The notes below the pieces were generated by a model. It was not told the origin of the DNA. It saw nothing but the letters and a program-made list of their open reading frames with translations, and ran no database searches. From Arthrobacter sp. SLBN-83 (GTDB lineage Bacteria > Actinomycetota > Actinomycetes > Actinomycetales > Micrococcaceae), in assembly GCF_006715285.1 (NCBI RefSeq), contig NZ_VFMX01000001.1, positions 558,001 to 622,000 on the forward strand: a stretch of 64,000 nt of DNA, given 5' to 3'. Position numbers and translations under genes: made by a program. Positions within the stretch are counted from its first letter, which is position 1. The number at the start of each line of letters is the position of its first letter. Of the stretch, positions 25,847 to 38,172 are shown piece after piece.

Positions 25847-27265
25847 ATGACCGAGGAATACAGCGCCCAGTGGCACGACGAACCCACCGACTACGCGCAG
25901 ATCGGGAAGCTGCCCCGGTTCGTGGCTGCCAGTGCCGATGACAACAAGGCGGCCTCGGTAGCCTCGTCGCTGAACATCACGGCAGCGGCGGCTGATCCTG
26001 AGCTGCTGGACCTGCCATGGCATATTGCCTTGGAGGAGTGGCCGGCACAGTACCTGGCGGCGCTGCCCCGCGGTATTTCCCGGCACATCGTCCGGTTCGC
26101 CCACCTGGGCGGCTCCGTGATCGCCATCAAGGAAACCTCCGAACATGTGGCCCGCCACGAGTACCACATGCTCCGCAAACTGGCCCGCTTCGATGTGCCG
26201 TGCGTGGAGCCGGTTGCGGTGATCACCGGGCGCACCACCCCCGACGGACGCCCGCTCAACCCGGTGCTCGTGACCCGGCACCTGAAGTTCTCCATGCCCT
26301 ACCGCGCGCTCTTTTCCCAGATGCTGCGCAAGGACACGTTGACGCGCCTCATCGATGCGCAGGCCCTGTTGCTCGTGCGGCTGCACCTGATCGGCTTCTA
26401 CTGGGGCGACGTCTCGCTGTCCAACACCCTGTTCCGCCGCGATGCCGGCGCCTTCGCCGCGTACCTGGTGGACGCCGAAACGGGCGAGCTCTACCCGGAC
26501 CTCTCCACCGGCCAGCGCGAGTACGACCTGGAGATTGCCCGCGTGAACATCGCCGGCGAGCTGATGGACCTGCTGGACGGCGGCCTCATCGAGGAGAAGG
26601 TGGACCCAGTGGCCACCAGCGAGCTGATCATGGACAGCTACCGGCGGCTGTGGGCTGAGCTGACGGAGAAGGAATCCTTCGAACTCGGCGAGCGCTGGCG
26701 CGTGGGCGCCCGGATCCGGCGGCTGAACGAACTCGGCTTCGACGTCGAGGAGTACGCCATCAAGACCACCCAGAACGGCTCCACCATCCAGCTGCAGCCC
26801 AAGGTGGTGGACGCTGGGCACCACCAGCGGCGCCTGCTGCGGCTTACCGGCCTGGACGCCCAGGAGAACCAGGCGCGGCGGCTGCTCAACGACATGGACT
26901 CGTTCCGCGCGGACAACAACCCGGAAATGGACGAGGAATACAGCGCCCACCTTTGGGTCAGCCAGATCTTCGAGCCAATCGTGCGCTCCATCCCCCGGGA
27001 CCTTTCCGGCAAGCTCGAGCACGCCGAGGTGGTGCACGAGGTCCTGGAACACCGCTGGTACATGTCGGAGAAGCAGGAACGCCACATCCCGCTGGCAGAG
27101 GCCGTGCAGTCCTACATCGACTCGATCCTGCGGCACCGGCGGGACGAGGCAGCGATCATGCTCAACCCGGACACGGAGCTGCTGAAGATCCTTGAGGTGG
27201 AGAACGAGGAGTCCCGCTACGGCGCCGACGAATCCGAGGACGAATACCCGGACTCGGACGATTGA
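25847..27265 (+). CDS. DUF4032 protein with kinase-like N-terminal domain
   Basis: The 472-residue protein belongs to the DUF4032 family. The N-terminal half looks like an atypical protein/lipopolysaccharide kinase fold: VIAIKETSEHVARHEYHML resembles the ATP-lysine and helix-C glutamate, and LIGFYWGDVSLSNTLFRRDAG resembles the catalytic HxD...N loop with Y-W-G-D instead of HGD. AYLVDAETGEL would be the metal-binding segment. The C-terminal half is the DUF4032 region and ends in a very acidic tail. It converges with the FAD oxidase gene with only 3 bp between stop codons. Substrate and role are unknown. Confidence 0.82.
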   Translation: MTEEYSAQWHDEPTDYAQIGKLPRFVAASADDNKAASVASSLNITAAAADPELLDLPWHIALEEWPAQYLAALPRGISRHIVRFAHLGGSVIAIKETSEHVARHEYHMLRKLARFDVPCVEPVAVITGRTTPDGRPLNPVLVTRHLKFSMPYRALFSQMLRKDTLTRLIDAQALLLVRLHLIGFYWGDVSLSNTLFRRDAGAFAAYLVDAETGELYPDLSTGQREYDLEIARVNIAGELMDLLDGGLIEEKVDPVATSELIMDSYRRLWAELTEKESFELGERWRVGARIRRLNELGFDVEEYAIKTTQNGSTIQLQPKVVDAGHHQRRLLRLTGLDAQENQARRLLNDMDSFRADNNPEMDEEYSAHLWVSQIFEPIVRSIPRDLSGKLEHAEVVHEVLEHRWYMSEKQERHIPLAEAVQSYIDSILRHRRDEAAIMLNPDTELLKILEVENEESRYGADESEDEYPDSDD

Positions 27266-27268
27266 GTC

Positions 27269-28639
27269 CTAAATAGCCTTGCCGGGGTTGAGGATTCCGG
27301 CGGGATCGAACAGGTCCTTGATCCTGCGCTGGAGTTCCCGGACCGGTTCCGGCTGTTCCTGGCCCAGCCACCGCAGCTTGTACTGCCCTACCCCGTGCTC
27401 CCCCGTGATGGTGCCACCCATGGCCAGGGCCGCCGTGATGGACTCGTCCAGGGCCGCCTGGAGCCGCTCCATGGCCCCGGCATCCAGGTCCGGGCCCTGC
27501 CGGTCGATCCAGAACGTTGGGTGCAGGTTGCCGTCGCCTGCATGGGCCACCACTTTGAGGTGCACCTGCTGGGCGGCGGCCATGGCCTCGAGCGCGGCAA
27601 CGTAATCCACCAGGCGCGACCTCGGAACAGCCACGTCTTCGCCAACGCGGTACTCGTCGTCCACCTCGGTGCCACGGCTGTGCCGCCGCAGCTCCACCAG
27701 CCGTTCCGCCTCGGCACTGGCCTCGGTGGTCACCGCGGCACCCCCGTCCCGCAGGACCTGCCGCACCACGTCGGCTTCGGCGGCCGCGCCGAAGCCGTCC
27801 GTCTGGATCAGCAGCAGGGACTTTCCGCGGGTACTGAGGTCGGAGCCGTGAATGTCGTCGAGCTGGGCCAGCGTCCCGCCGTCGAGCAGTTCCATGATGG
27901 CGGGCTGGACGCGTGCCCTGCCCACGGCCAGGACTCCCGCAGCAGCCACCCGGAAATCCGGGTAGAACGCGGCCACGGTGTGGACTTCCCGGGGCAGGTA
28001 CTTAAGCCGCACGGTAATTCCGACGACGATGCCCAGCGTCCCCTCGGACCCCACGAAGAGGCCCGTGAGGTCGTAGCCCGCCACGCCTTTGAAGGTCTGG
28101 TGCCCGGTATGGATGAGCGATCCGTCAGCCAAAACCACGTCCAGGGCCAGGACCGAATCCCTGGTGACCCCGTATTTAGCGCAGCGAAGGCCGCCTGCGT
28201 TGGTGGCCACGTTGCCGCCGATGGTGGAGCTTCGGAAACTTGCCGGATCCGGAGCGTACATGAGGCCGTGCTCTGCGGCTGCTTCGTTGAGGACAGCATT
28301 GACTACGCCGGGCTCCACCACGGCTGTTTCGTCGTCGGGGTTCAGCGCGAGGATCCGGTCCATCCGCTCCATCGACAGGATGATGCAGTTATTCGTGGCG
28401 TGGGCACCGCCGGATACGCCTGTCCCGGCGCCCCGCGGAACGATGGGTACTCCGCTGCCGGCGCACACCTTCACCACGGATTGGACGTCGGCCACCGATT
28501 CAGGGAACACCACGGCCAGCGGAAGCTGGAAGTCGATGACGGGCGCCTGATCGATCGCGTACCGGCGGCGCGACACCTCGCTCGCGTCCAGCTGGTCCTG
28601 AGCCAGGACGGCTTCCAGTTCGTCAACGATGCTTCCCAC
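27269..28639 (-). CDS. FAD-linked oxidase, glycolate oxidase/D-lactate dehydrogenase type
   Basis: The 456-residue flavoprotein has an N-terminal FAD-binding type 4 domain (VPIVPRGAGTGVSGGAHAT; FRSSTIGGNVATNAGGLRCAKYG, split here as FRSSTIGGNVATNAG and GLRCAKYG) and a C-terminal FAD-oxidase domain (VVAHAGDGNLHPTFW, GTITGEHGVGQYKLRW). These are the marks of GlcD and of D-lactate or D-2-hydroxyglutarate dehydrogenases. There is no GlcE or GlcF gene beside it, so a stand-alone 2-hydroxyacid dehydrogenase is more likely than a glycolate oxidase subunit. It diverges from the alpha-glucosidase gene. The substrate is not determined. Confidence 0.9.
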   Translation of the reverse strand: MGSIVDELEAVLAQDQLDASEVSRRRYAIDQAPVIDFQLPLAVVFPESVADVQSVVKVCAGSGVPIVPRGAGTGVSGGAHATNNCIILSMERMDRILALNPDDETAVVEPGVVNAVLNEAAAEHGLMYAPDPASFRSSTIGGNVATNAGGLRCAKYGVTRDSVLALDVVLADGSLIHTGHQTFKGVAGYDLTGLFVGSEGTLGIVVGITVRLKYLPREVHTVAAFYPDFRVAAAGVLAVGRARVQPAIMELLDGGTLAQLDDIHGSDLSTRGKSLLLIQTDGFGAAAEADVVRQVLRDGGAAVTTEASAEAERLVELRRHSRGTEVDDEYRVGEDVAVPRSRLVDYVAALEAMAAAQQVHLKVVAHAGDGNLHPTFWIDRQGPDLDAGAMERLQAALDESITAALAMGGTITGEHGVGQYKLRWLGQEQPEPVRELQRRIKDLFDPAGILNPGKAI

Positions 28640-28781
28640 AAAGCCTCCATCCGGCGTTGGACATATTTTTCCAGTCTAGGGCGTGATTTTCGCCGCACCC
28701 CGGCACATCCTGTGCCGCAACCGCTTCCAGTCCTTTCACTCGGCGGACGGAAAAGAACACTTCGCTGGCCTATGAAATAGT

Positions 28782-28799
28782 AATGGAAGCGTTTTCATT
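28782..28799. promoter_or_regulatory. LacI-type operator upstream of the alpha-glucosidase
   Basis: AATGGAAGCGTTTTCATT is a near-perfect 9+9 palindrome around CG (arms AATGGAAGC and GTTTTCATT, with two mismatched pairs). It resembles MalR/cre-type operators and ends 18 bp before the glucosidase ATG. The LacI-family gene that follows the glucosidase is the likely cognate regulator. Confidence 0.7.
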
Positions 28800-28817
28800 A
28801 AATCGCCGTCCACGGTT

Positions 28818-30563
28818 ATGCTGACTTCCATGTCCGTCGAAACTGTGATCCACGACACTTCCGCCTCCGCTGGCCCACTCACCCTCATCCATGCCGCCGA
28901 TCCCGCCCCGGGCTGGTGGCGGTCTGCCGTGATCTACCAGGTGTACCCCCGGTCCTTTCGGGACCTGAATGGCGACGGCGTGGGCGACCTGGCAGGAATC
29001 ACCGAGGAACTGCCGCATCTCGCCGACCTGGGGGTGGACGCCGTCTGGCTGTCCCCCTTCTTCCGCTCCCCGCAACGCGATGCCGGGTACGACGTCAGCG
29101 ACTACTGCGACGTGGACCCCATCTTCGGCACGCTCGGCGATTTCGACGTCATGATGGCTGAGTCACACAGGCTGGGACTGCGGGTGATCGTGGATCTGGT
29201 GCCCAACCACTGCTCAAACCAGCACCCGGCCTTCCAGGCAGCCCTTGCAGCACCGGCCGGAAGCCCCGAACGCGACATGTTCATCTTCCGCGACGGGACC
29301 GGACCTGACGGACAGGAACCGCCGAACAATTGGCAGTCCCACTTTGGCGGGCCCGCCTGGACGCGCGTGCCGACGCCTGACGGCCAGCCCGGCCAGTGGT
29401 ACTTGCACCTCTTTGATTCCTCCCAGCCGGACTTCAACTGGGACAACCCCGCCGTCCACGCAGAGTTCGAGCGGGTGCTCCGCTTTTGGCTGGACCGCGG
29501 GGTCTCCGGGTTCCGGGTGGACGTGGCCCATGCCCTGGTCAAAGCGCCGGGCCTCCCGGGATGGGGTGGACGTGCTGACGGCGGCAGCAGCGAGGGGTAC
29601 CCCGGGCACGAGGCACCGATGTTCGGGCAACCCGGCGTCCACGACATCTACCGGAAGTGGCGGTTCCTCCTGGACGAATACGGACCGGACCGGATTCTCT
29701 GCGCCGAGGCAAGCGTCGACCTGCAGCGGCTGGCGCACTGGGTGCGGCCCGACGAGATGCATCAGGCCTTCAACTTCCCTTACCTGCACGCGGGCCTGGA
29801 TGTGTACCGGCTGCGTTCTGTCATCACGGACTCCCTGACGGTCCTTGACGGTGTTGGGGCCCCGAGTACCTGGGTGCTTTCCAACCACGACGTGGTCCGC
29901 CATGCCACCCGCTTCGGCTACAACGGCCAGGGTCCACGGGACGGAGACGGTATTGGTTTGGCAGACCCGCAGCCGGACGAAGCCCTTGGCCGCCGCCGCG
30001 CGGCCGCCGCCTCACTGTTCATGCTGGGCCTGCCCGGTGCCGCATACCTCTACCAGGGGGAAGAGCTCGGGTTGCCGGACGGCATCGACATTCCGGGCCA
30101 CCTCCGCCAGGATCCGACATTCGGCCGGACCGGAGGCCAGCGGCTTGGCCGGGACGGCTGCCGGGTGCCGCTGCCCTGGCGGGCAGGGGACCAGCACTTG
30201 GGCTTTGGCGCGGGGGAAGATCCGTGGCTGCCCATTCCTGCCTCGTTTGAAGCGCTGGCGCGTGATCTGCAGGCGGAATCGCCGTCGTCGCACCTCTCCC
30301 TGTACCGTGACGCCCTGGCATGGCGCCGGAAGCTGAACCTGGGCAGGGGATCATTGTCCTGGGCGGAAGACTGGTGCACGGGTTCGTCCCTGGCCTACCT
30401 GAACGGCACTACGCTGGTCCTCATGAACCTGAACCATGAGCCGTTGGACATGCCGGCGGGCCACGTGCTGATCCGCAGCCTCCCCGCAGAGACCACCCAT
30501 GCCCTTGCCTCCGGTGAGACGGCATGGATAGAGCTGGGGCCGGACCTCATCGCAGCAGACTGA
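28818..30563 (+). CDS. GH13 alpha-glucosidase / oligo-1,6-glucosidase type
   Basis: The 581-residue protein is a cytoplasmic glycoside hydrolase family 13 enzyme that cleaves terminal glucose from maltose, isomaltose or short maltodextrins. Catalytic elements are GFRVDVAHAL (nucleophile D), LCAEASVDL (acid/base E) and VLSNHDVVRHATR (transition-state D). Early marks are VIYQVYPRSFRDLNGDGVGDL and LVPNHCSNQHPAF. There is no signal peptide. The start could be ATG 28818 or ATG 28830; the first gives the stated length. It forms a two-gene unit with the LacI-type regulator 5 bp downstream and has a LacI-type operator at its promoter. It can also be compared with trehalose-cleaving GH13 members, so the exact substrate is open. 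Confidence 0.92.
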   Translation: MLTSMSVETVIHDTSASAGPLTLIHAADPAPGWWRSAVIYQVYPRSFRDLNGDGVGDLAGITEELPHLADLGVDAVWLSPFFRSPQRDAGYDVSDYCDVDPIFGTLGDFDVMMAESHRLGLRVIVDLVPNHCSNQHPAFQAALAAPAGSPERDMFIFRDGTGPDGQEPPNNWQSHFGGPAWTRVPTPDGQPGQWYLHLFDSSQPDFNWDNPAVHAEFERVLRFWLDRGVSGFRVDVAHALVKAPGLPGWGGRADGGSSEGYPGHEAPMFGQPGVHDIYRKWRFLLDEYGPDRILCAEASVDLQRLAHWVRPDEMHQAFNFPYLHAGLDVYRLRSVITDSLTVLDGVGAPSTWVLSNHDVVRHATRFGYNGQGPRDGDGIGLADPQPDEALGRRRAAAASLFMLGLPGAAYLYQGEELGLPDGIDIPGHLRQDPTFGRTGGQRLGRDGCRVPLPWRAGDQHLGFGAGEDPWLPIPASFEALARDLQAESPSSHLSLYRDALAWRRKLNLGRGSLSWAEDWCTGSSLAYLNGTTLVLMNLNHEPLDMPAGHVLIRSLPAETTHALASGETAWIELGPDLIAAD

Positions 30564-30568
30564 CGACT

Positions 30569-31624
30569 ATGGCGGGTATCAAGGAAGTTGCCAGCCGGGC
30601 CGGCCTGTCGGTGGCCACCGTGTCCAGGGCACTGAGCGGAAAATCCAACGTCTCGGCCAGGAGCCGCCGCCTCGCGCAGGACGCGGCCAAGGAACTGGGG
30701 TTCGTCCCGTCCTACCATGCGTCCAGCCTCGCGTCCGGGCGCAACCACAACATTGGGCTGGTGGTGCCCAACGTGCAACGCTGGTACTTCTCTTCGGTCC
30801 TGGAAGGCGTCTCGGAGACCCTGCTGGATGCGGGGTACGACCTCACCCTGTACAACGTGGGCGAGCAGCCGGAGCGGCGCAGCAGCATCCTGAACGACTT
30901 CCTGCTGCGGAAACGCCTGGACGCCGTTATCGCCGTGGCACTGGTGCTCAGCGAAGACGAGATTGGTCAGCTGCTGGCGGTGCACCGCCCCATCGTGGGA
31001 ATTGGCGGCGCGCTGCGGGGCGCCTCGACGATCAGGATCGACGACGAGGGGCTGGCTGCCCTGGCCACCCGCCACCTGATTGGGCTGGGGCATACCCGCA
31101 TCGCGCACATTACGGGATACGGAGAGCTGAACCGCGACTTCAAGCTCCCCCGGCTGCGCCAGCGGGGTTTCGCCTCCGCCATGGCTTCAGCCGGGCTGAC
31201 AGTGAAGCCGGAGTGGAACGCTACGGCCGACTTCACCATCCAGGGCGCCTATGCGGCGGGCCGGCGGCTGCTGGGCACCAGTTCCGAACGCCCTACAGCA
31301 GTCTTCGCGGCCTCTGACGAGATGGCCGTGGGCATCATGCTTGCGGCCCGCGACTTTGGACTGCAGGTACCGCAGGACCTCTCTGTCGTGGGCATCGACG
31401 GCCACGAGCTTGCCGAGACTTTCGGACTCACCACAATCGACCAGGATCCGCGGGGGCAGGGCCGCTTGGCGGCCACCACTGCCTTGGCTTTGCTGGACAA
31501 GCCAGGCGGGGATTCCGACGGCGGCACGGCAGCGGCCGCAGCGCAGGACCAGGAGTTCCCCACGGAGTTCGTGATCCGGAACAGCACGGCTGTCCCGCCA
31601 GTCGAGGTCACACGGCGCGCTTAG
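30569..31624 (+). CDS. LacI-family regulator of the alpha-glucosidase
   Basis: This 351-residue LacI/GalR regulator has the helix-turn-helix IKEVASRAGLSVATVSRAL and hinge PSYHASSLASGRNHNIGLV, then a sugar-binding effector domain with FAASDEMAVGIMLAARDFG and LSVVGIDGHEL. The C-terminal effector region has a low-complexity insertion rich in Gly, Ala and Gln near residue 320. The ATG at 30569 is 5 bp after the glucosidase stop, implying co-transcription and autoregulation through the operator at 28782-28799. The inducer is probably maltose or a related glucoside. Confidence 0.9.
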   Translation: MAGIKEVASRAGLSVATVSRALSGKSNVSARSRRLAQDAAKELGFVPSYHASSLASGRNHNIGLVVPNVQRWYFSSVLEGVSETLLDAGYDLTLYNVGEQPERRSSILNDFLLRKRLDAVIAVALVLSEDEIGQLLAVHRPIVGIGGALRGASTIRIDDEGLAALATRHLIGLGHTRIAHITGYGELNRDFKLPRLRQRGFASAMASAGLTVKPEWNATADFTIQGAYAAGRRLLGTSSERPTAVFAASDEMAVGIMLAARDFGLQVPQDLSVVGIDGHELAETFGLTTIDQDPRGQGRLAATTALALLDKPGGDSDGGTAAAAAQDQEFPTEFVIRNSTAVPPVEVTRRA

Positions 31625-31633
31625 GCAGGAAGT

Positions 31634-32128
31634 TTAGGCTGCGCTGCCCATGAACCGGGCAAACTTCTCAAGGATAAGCGGCCAAGCCTCCGCATATTCC
31701 TGTCGTGCTGCAGCAGGGTCCTCAGCGCCCTCCCAGCCTTCGTGGAAGACGCGGACCTCGGTACCCGCATCCACCGCCCGGAACACTACCAGGAGCTCGG
31801 TAGACCAAAGCGCCGTGGTGCCGGGGTGCCAAGTGGCGTGGAAGGACAGGGGCGGCTGCCAGTCATCCAGGGTTCCCCAGATGGTGGTGCGGCCATCGTC
31901 AGCCGTTTCGAGGATCAGGTTCTCTTCGAACTCCACGTAGGACGCGGCGCCGTACACCCCGTGCTGATCCAGGGGCCACCACAGGTGGGTGTGGTCGGTG
32001 AAGCCGGCGAAAGCGCGGGCGACTGGGCCCGGAACAACCACGGTGTTCACCACAGGTTCCAGGGGATCAACTGCCGGCTGCCCGGCTTCTTCGAAAGGGT
32101 CCTGCGCGTGGCTGAAGATGCTGCTCAT
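31634..32128 (-). CDS. SRPBCC (AHSA1/START-like) domain protein
   Basis: The 164-residue protein has the single-domain Bet v1-like fold of the activator-of-Hsp90-ATPase-1 homologue family: VPGPVARAFAGFTDHTHLWWP near the N-terminus (split as VPGPVARAFAGF and TDHTHLWWP), a central WGTLDDWQPPLSFHATWHPG, TELLVVFRAVDAGTEVRVFHEGW (here TELLVVFRAVDAG and TEVRVFHEGW) and a C-terminal helix AWPLILEKFARFMG. Such proteins usually bind hydrophobic ligands; the ligand is unknown. The ATG at 32128 gives the family length; the frame continues upstream to 32185. It converges with the LacI-type gene 9 bp away. Confidence 0.8.
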   Translation of the reverse strand: MSSIFSHAQDPFEEAGQPAVDPLEPVVNTVVVPGPVARAFAGFTDHTHLWWPLDQHGVYGAASYVEFEENLILETADDGRTTIWGTLDDWQPPLSFHATWHPGTTALWSTELLVVFRAVDAGTEVRVFHEGWEGAEDPAAARQEYAEAWPLILEKFARFMGSAA

Positions 32129-32223
32129 GAGGGACCATCCTACCCGGCGGGACCCTGCCACCCTGTCCATGACTGATTGGATCACCGGGGTTGGGGGTGG
32201 ATGGGTGTGCGGTGGTTAAAGTT

Positions 32224-32256
32224 GTAGGGCCCTGACGTTCATTGTCAGGGCCCTAC
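32224..32256 (-). terminator. rrn operon terminator
   Basis: GTAGGGCCCTGAC pairs perfectly with GTCAGGGCCCTAC (13 bp, 7-nt loop), 11 bp beyond the 5S 3' end on the minus strand, followed by AACTTTAA. The stem core is also palindromic in the other direction. Confidence 0.8.
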
Positions 32257-32266
32257 TGTAATGATG

Positions 32267-32385
32267 TTCCGGCGGTGACCTACTCTCCCACACCCTCCCG
32301 GGTGCAGTACCATCGGCGCTGTGGGTCTTAGCTTCCGGGTTCGGAATGGGACCGGGCGTTTCCCCCACGCTATGACCGCCGTAAC
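32267..32385 (-). rRNA. rrf: 5S ribosomal RNA
   Basis: The minus strand runs from GTTACGGCGGTCATAGC through CCATTCCGAACCCGGAAGC to GAGTAGGTCACCGCCGGAA. The terminal ends pair (GGCGGT/ACCGCC) and the loop C and E consensus is intact. It is the last gene of the rrn operon. Ends are accurate to about 2 nt. Confidence 0.97.
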
Positions 32386-32494
32386 CCTTTCACCCGCTCC
32401 CCCTCAAAAAGTGCCGGGGGTGGGAAAACCAGTGGTTACAACATTGTGGTGTTGTTATTCAGTTGGTTGGTTCCTGCCAGACAAGCCCGTGTTC

Positions 32495-32532
32495 GGGGTT
32501 GTTGGTTGGGAACCACATAGTGGACGCAAGCA
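32495..32532 (-). other. 3' arm of the 23S processing stem
   Basis: This 38-nt stretch downstream of the 23S 3' end is the reverse complement of 35790-35827 at 34 of 38 positions, and two of the remaining four are G-U pairs. The two arms would fold into a long duplex that brings the ends of precursor 23S rRNA together for RNase III-type cleavage. Confidence 0.75.
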
Positions 32533-32552
32533 GAATGTTTTTCTGTGTGGTG

Positions 32553-37701
<5,149 letters not shown>

Positions 37702-37923
37702 ACAAACAGACACAACCAAAACCACCGGAAATAACGGCGACAAAGGCTGCACAAAATTTGAAACCAGCTAAAAACACCATGCACACCACGGGGTGGCGGC
37801 ACAGCACAATCAACCAATTACATACATAATCGGTATCAACAAACTTGGCACACTATTGAGTTCTCAAACAACAGACACACCCGGCACCACCCAAACCAAC
37901 GTTCAGGATCGCTCCGGAGCAAC
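37702..37923 (-). promoter_or_regulatory. rrn leader with boxA-like element and 16S processing arm
   Basis: The leader between promoter P2 and the 16S gene contains GTTGTTTGAGAACTC (about 37859-37873), a boxA-type antitermination signal. Just downstream is GTGCCAAGTTTGTTGATACC (37831-37851). Its TTTGTTGATA can pair with TATCAACAAA in the spacer 3' of 16S (36045-36066). No gene lies in this stretch. Confidence 0.65.
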
Positions 37924-37929
37924 TTTTCA

Positions 37930-37958
37930 AACTTACCCGCTGACATCCTGCGTGTCAA
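37930..37958 (-). promoter_or_regulatory. rrn promoter P2
   Basis: On the minus strand TTGACA (37958-37953) and TAAGTT (37935-37930) are spaced 17 bp. The consensus -35 and the GC-rich region just after the -10 fit a strong rRNA promoter; transcription would start near 37923. Confidence 0.8.
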
Positions 37959-38039
37959 ACCAGAGTCCGCGACCATCCTCAGCATAAGCTTGAGGGGATC
38001 GTGTTTTCCGTCTGACTCCGTGGAGCAGCGCGGAAATAA

Positions 38040-38068
38040 ACTGTACCACCAGTCTTTCGGGATTGCCA
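38040..38068 (-). promoter_or_regulatory. rrn promoter P1 (candidate)
   Basis: TGGCAA (38068-38063) and TACAGT (38045-38040) are spaced 17 bp, with TGG directly before the -10 (extended -10). It would start transcription about 110 bp upstream of P2. Confidence 0.55.
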
Positions 38069-38099
38069 CTCCACTCTGAACGAGCCTCCCCAAAGCTGC

Positions 38100-38136
38100 C
38101 GAAAGGCCCGGAATCACGCGGATTCCGGGCCTTTCG
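38100..38136 (-). terminator. Terminator of the glgE-treS-mak::glgB operon
   Basis: CGAAAGGCCCGGAATC pairs perfectly with GATTCCGGGCCTTTCG (16 bp, 5-nt loop). It lies 37 bp after the mak::glgB stop codon and just upstream of rrn promoter P1, insulating the rrn operon. Confidence 0.8.
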
Positions 38137-38172
38137 CTTACTCAGTTCCGGCTTGCTGAAAGCCGGACCCGA

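Noticed and set aside
27269..28639. Assignment of the FAD oxidase as glcD of a glycolate oxidase complex
   Set aside because: No glcE or glcF neighbour exists; only the broader family call is supported.
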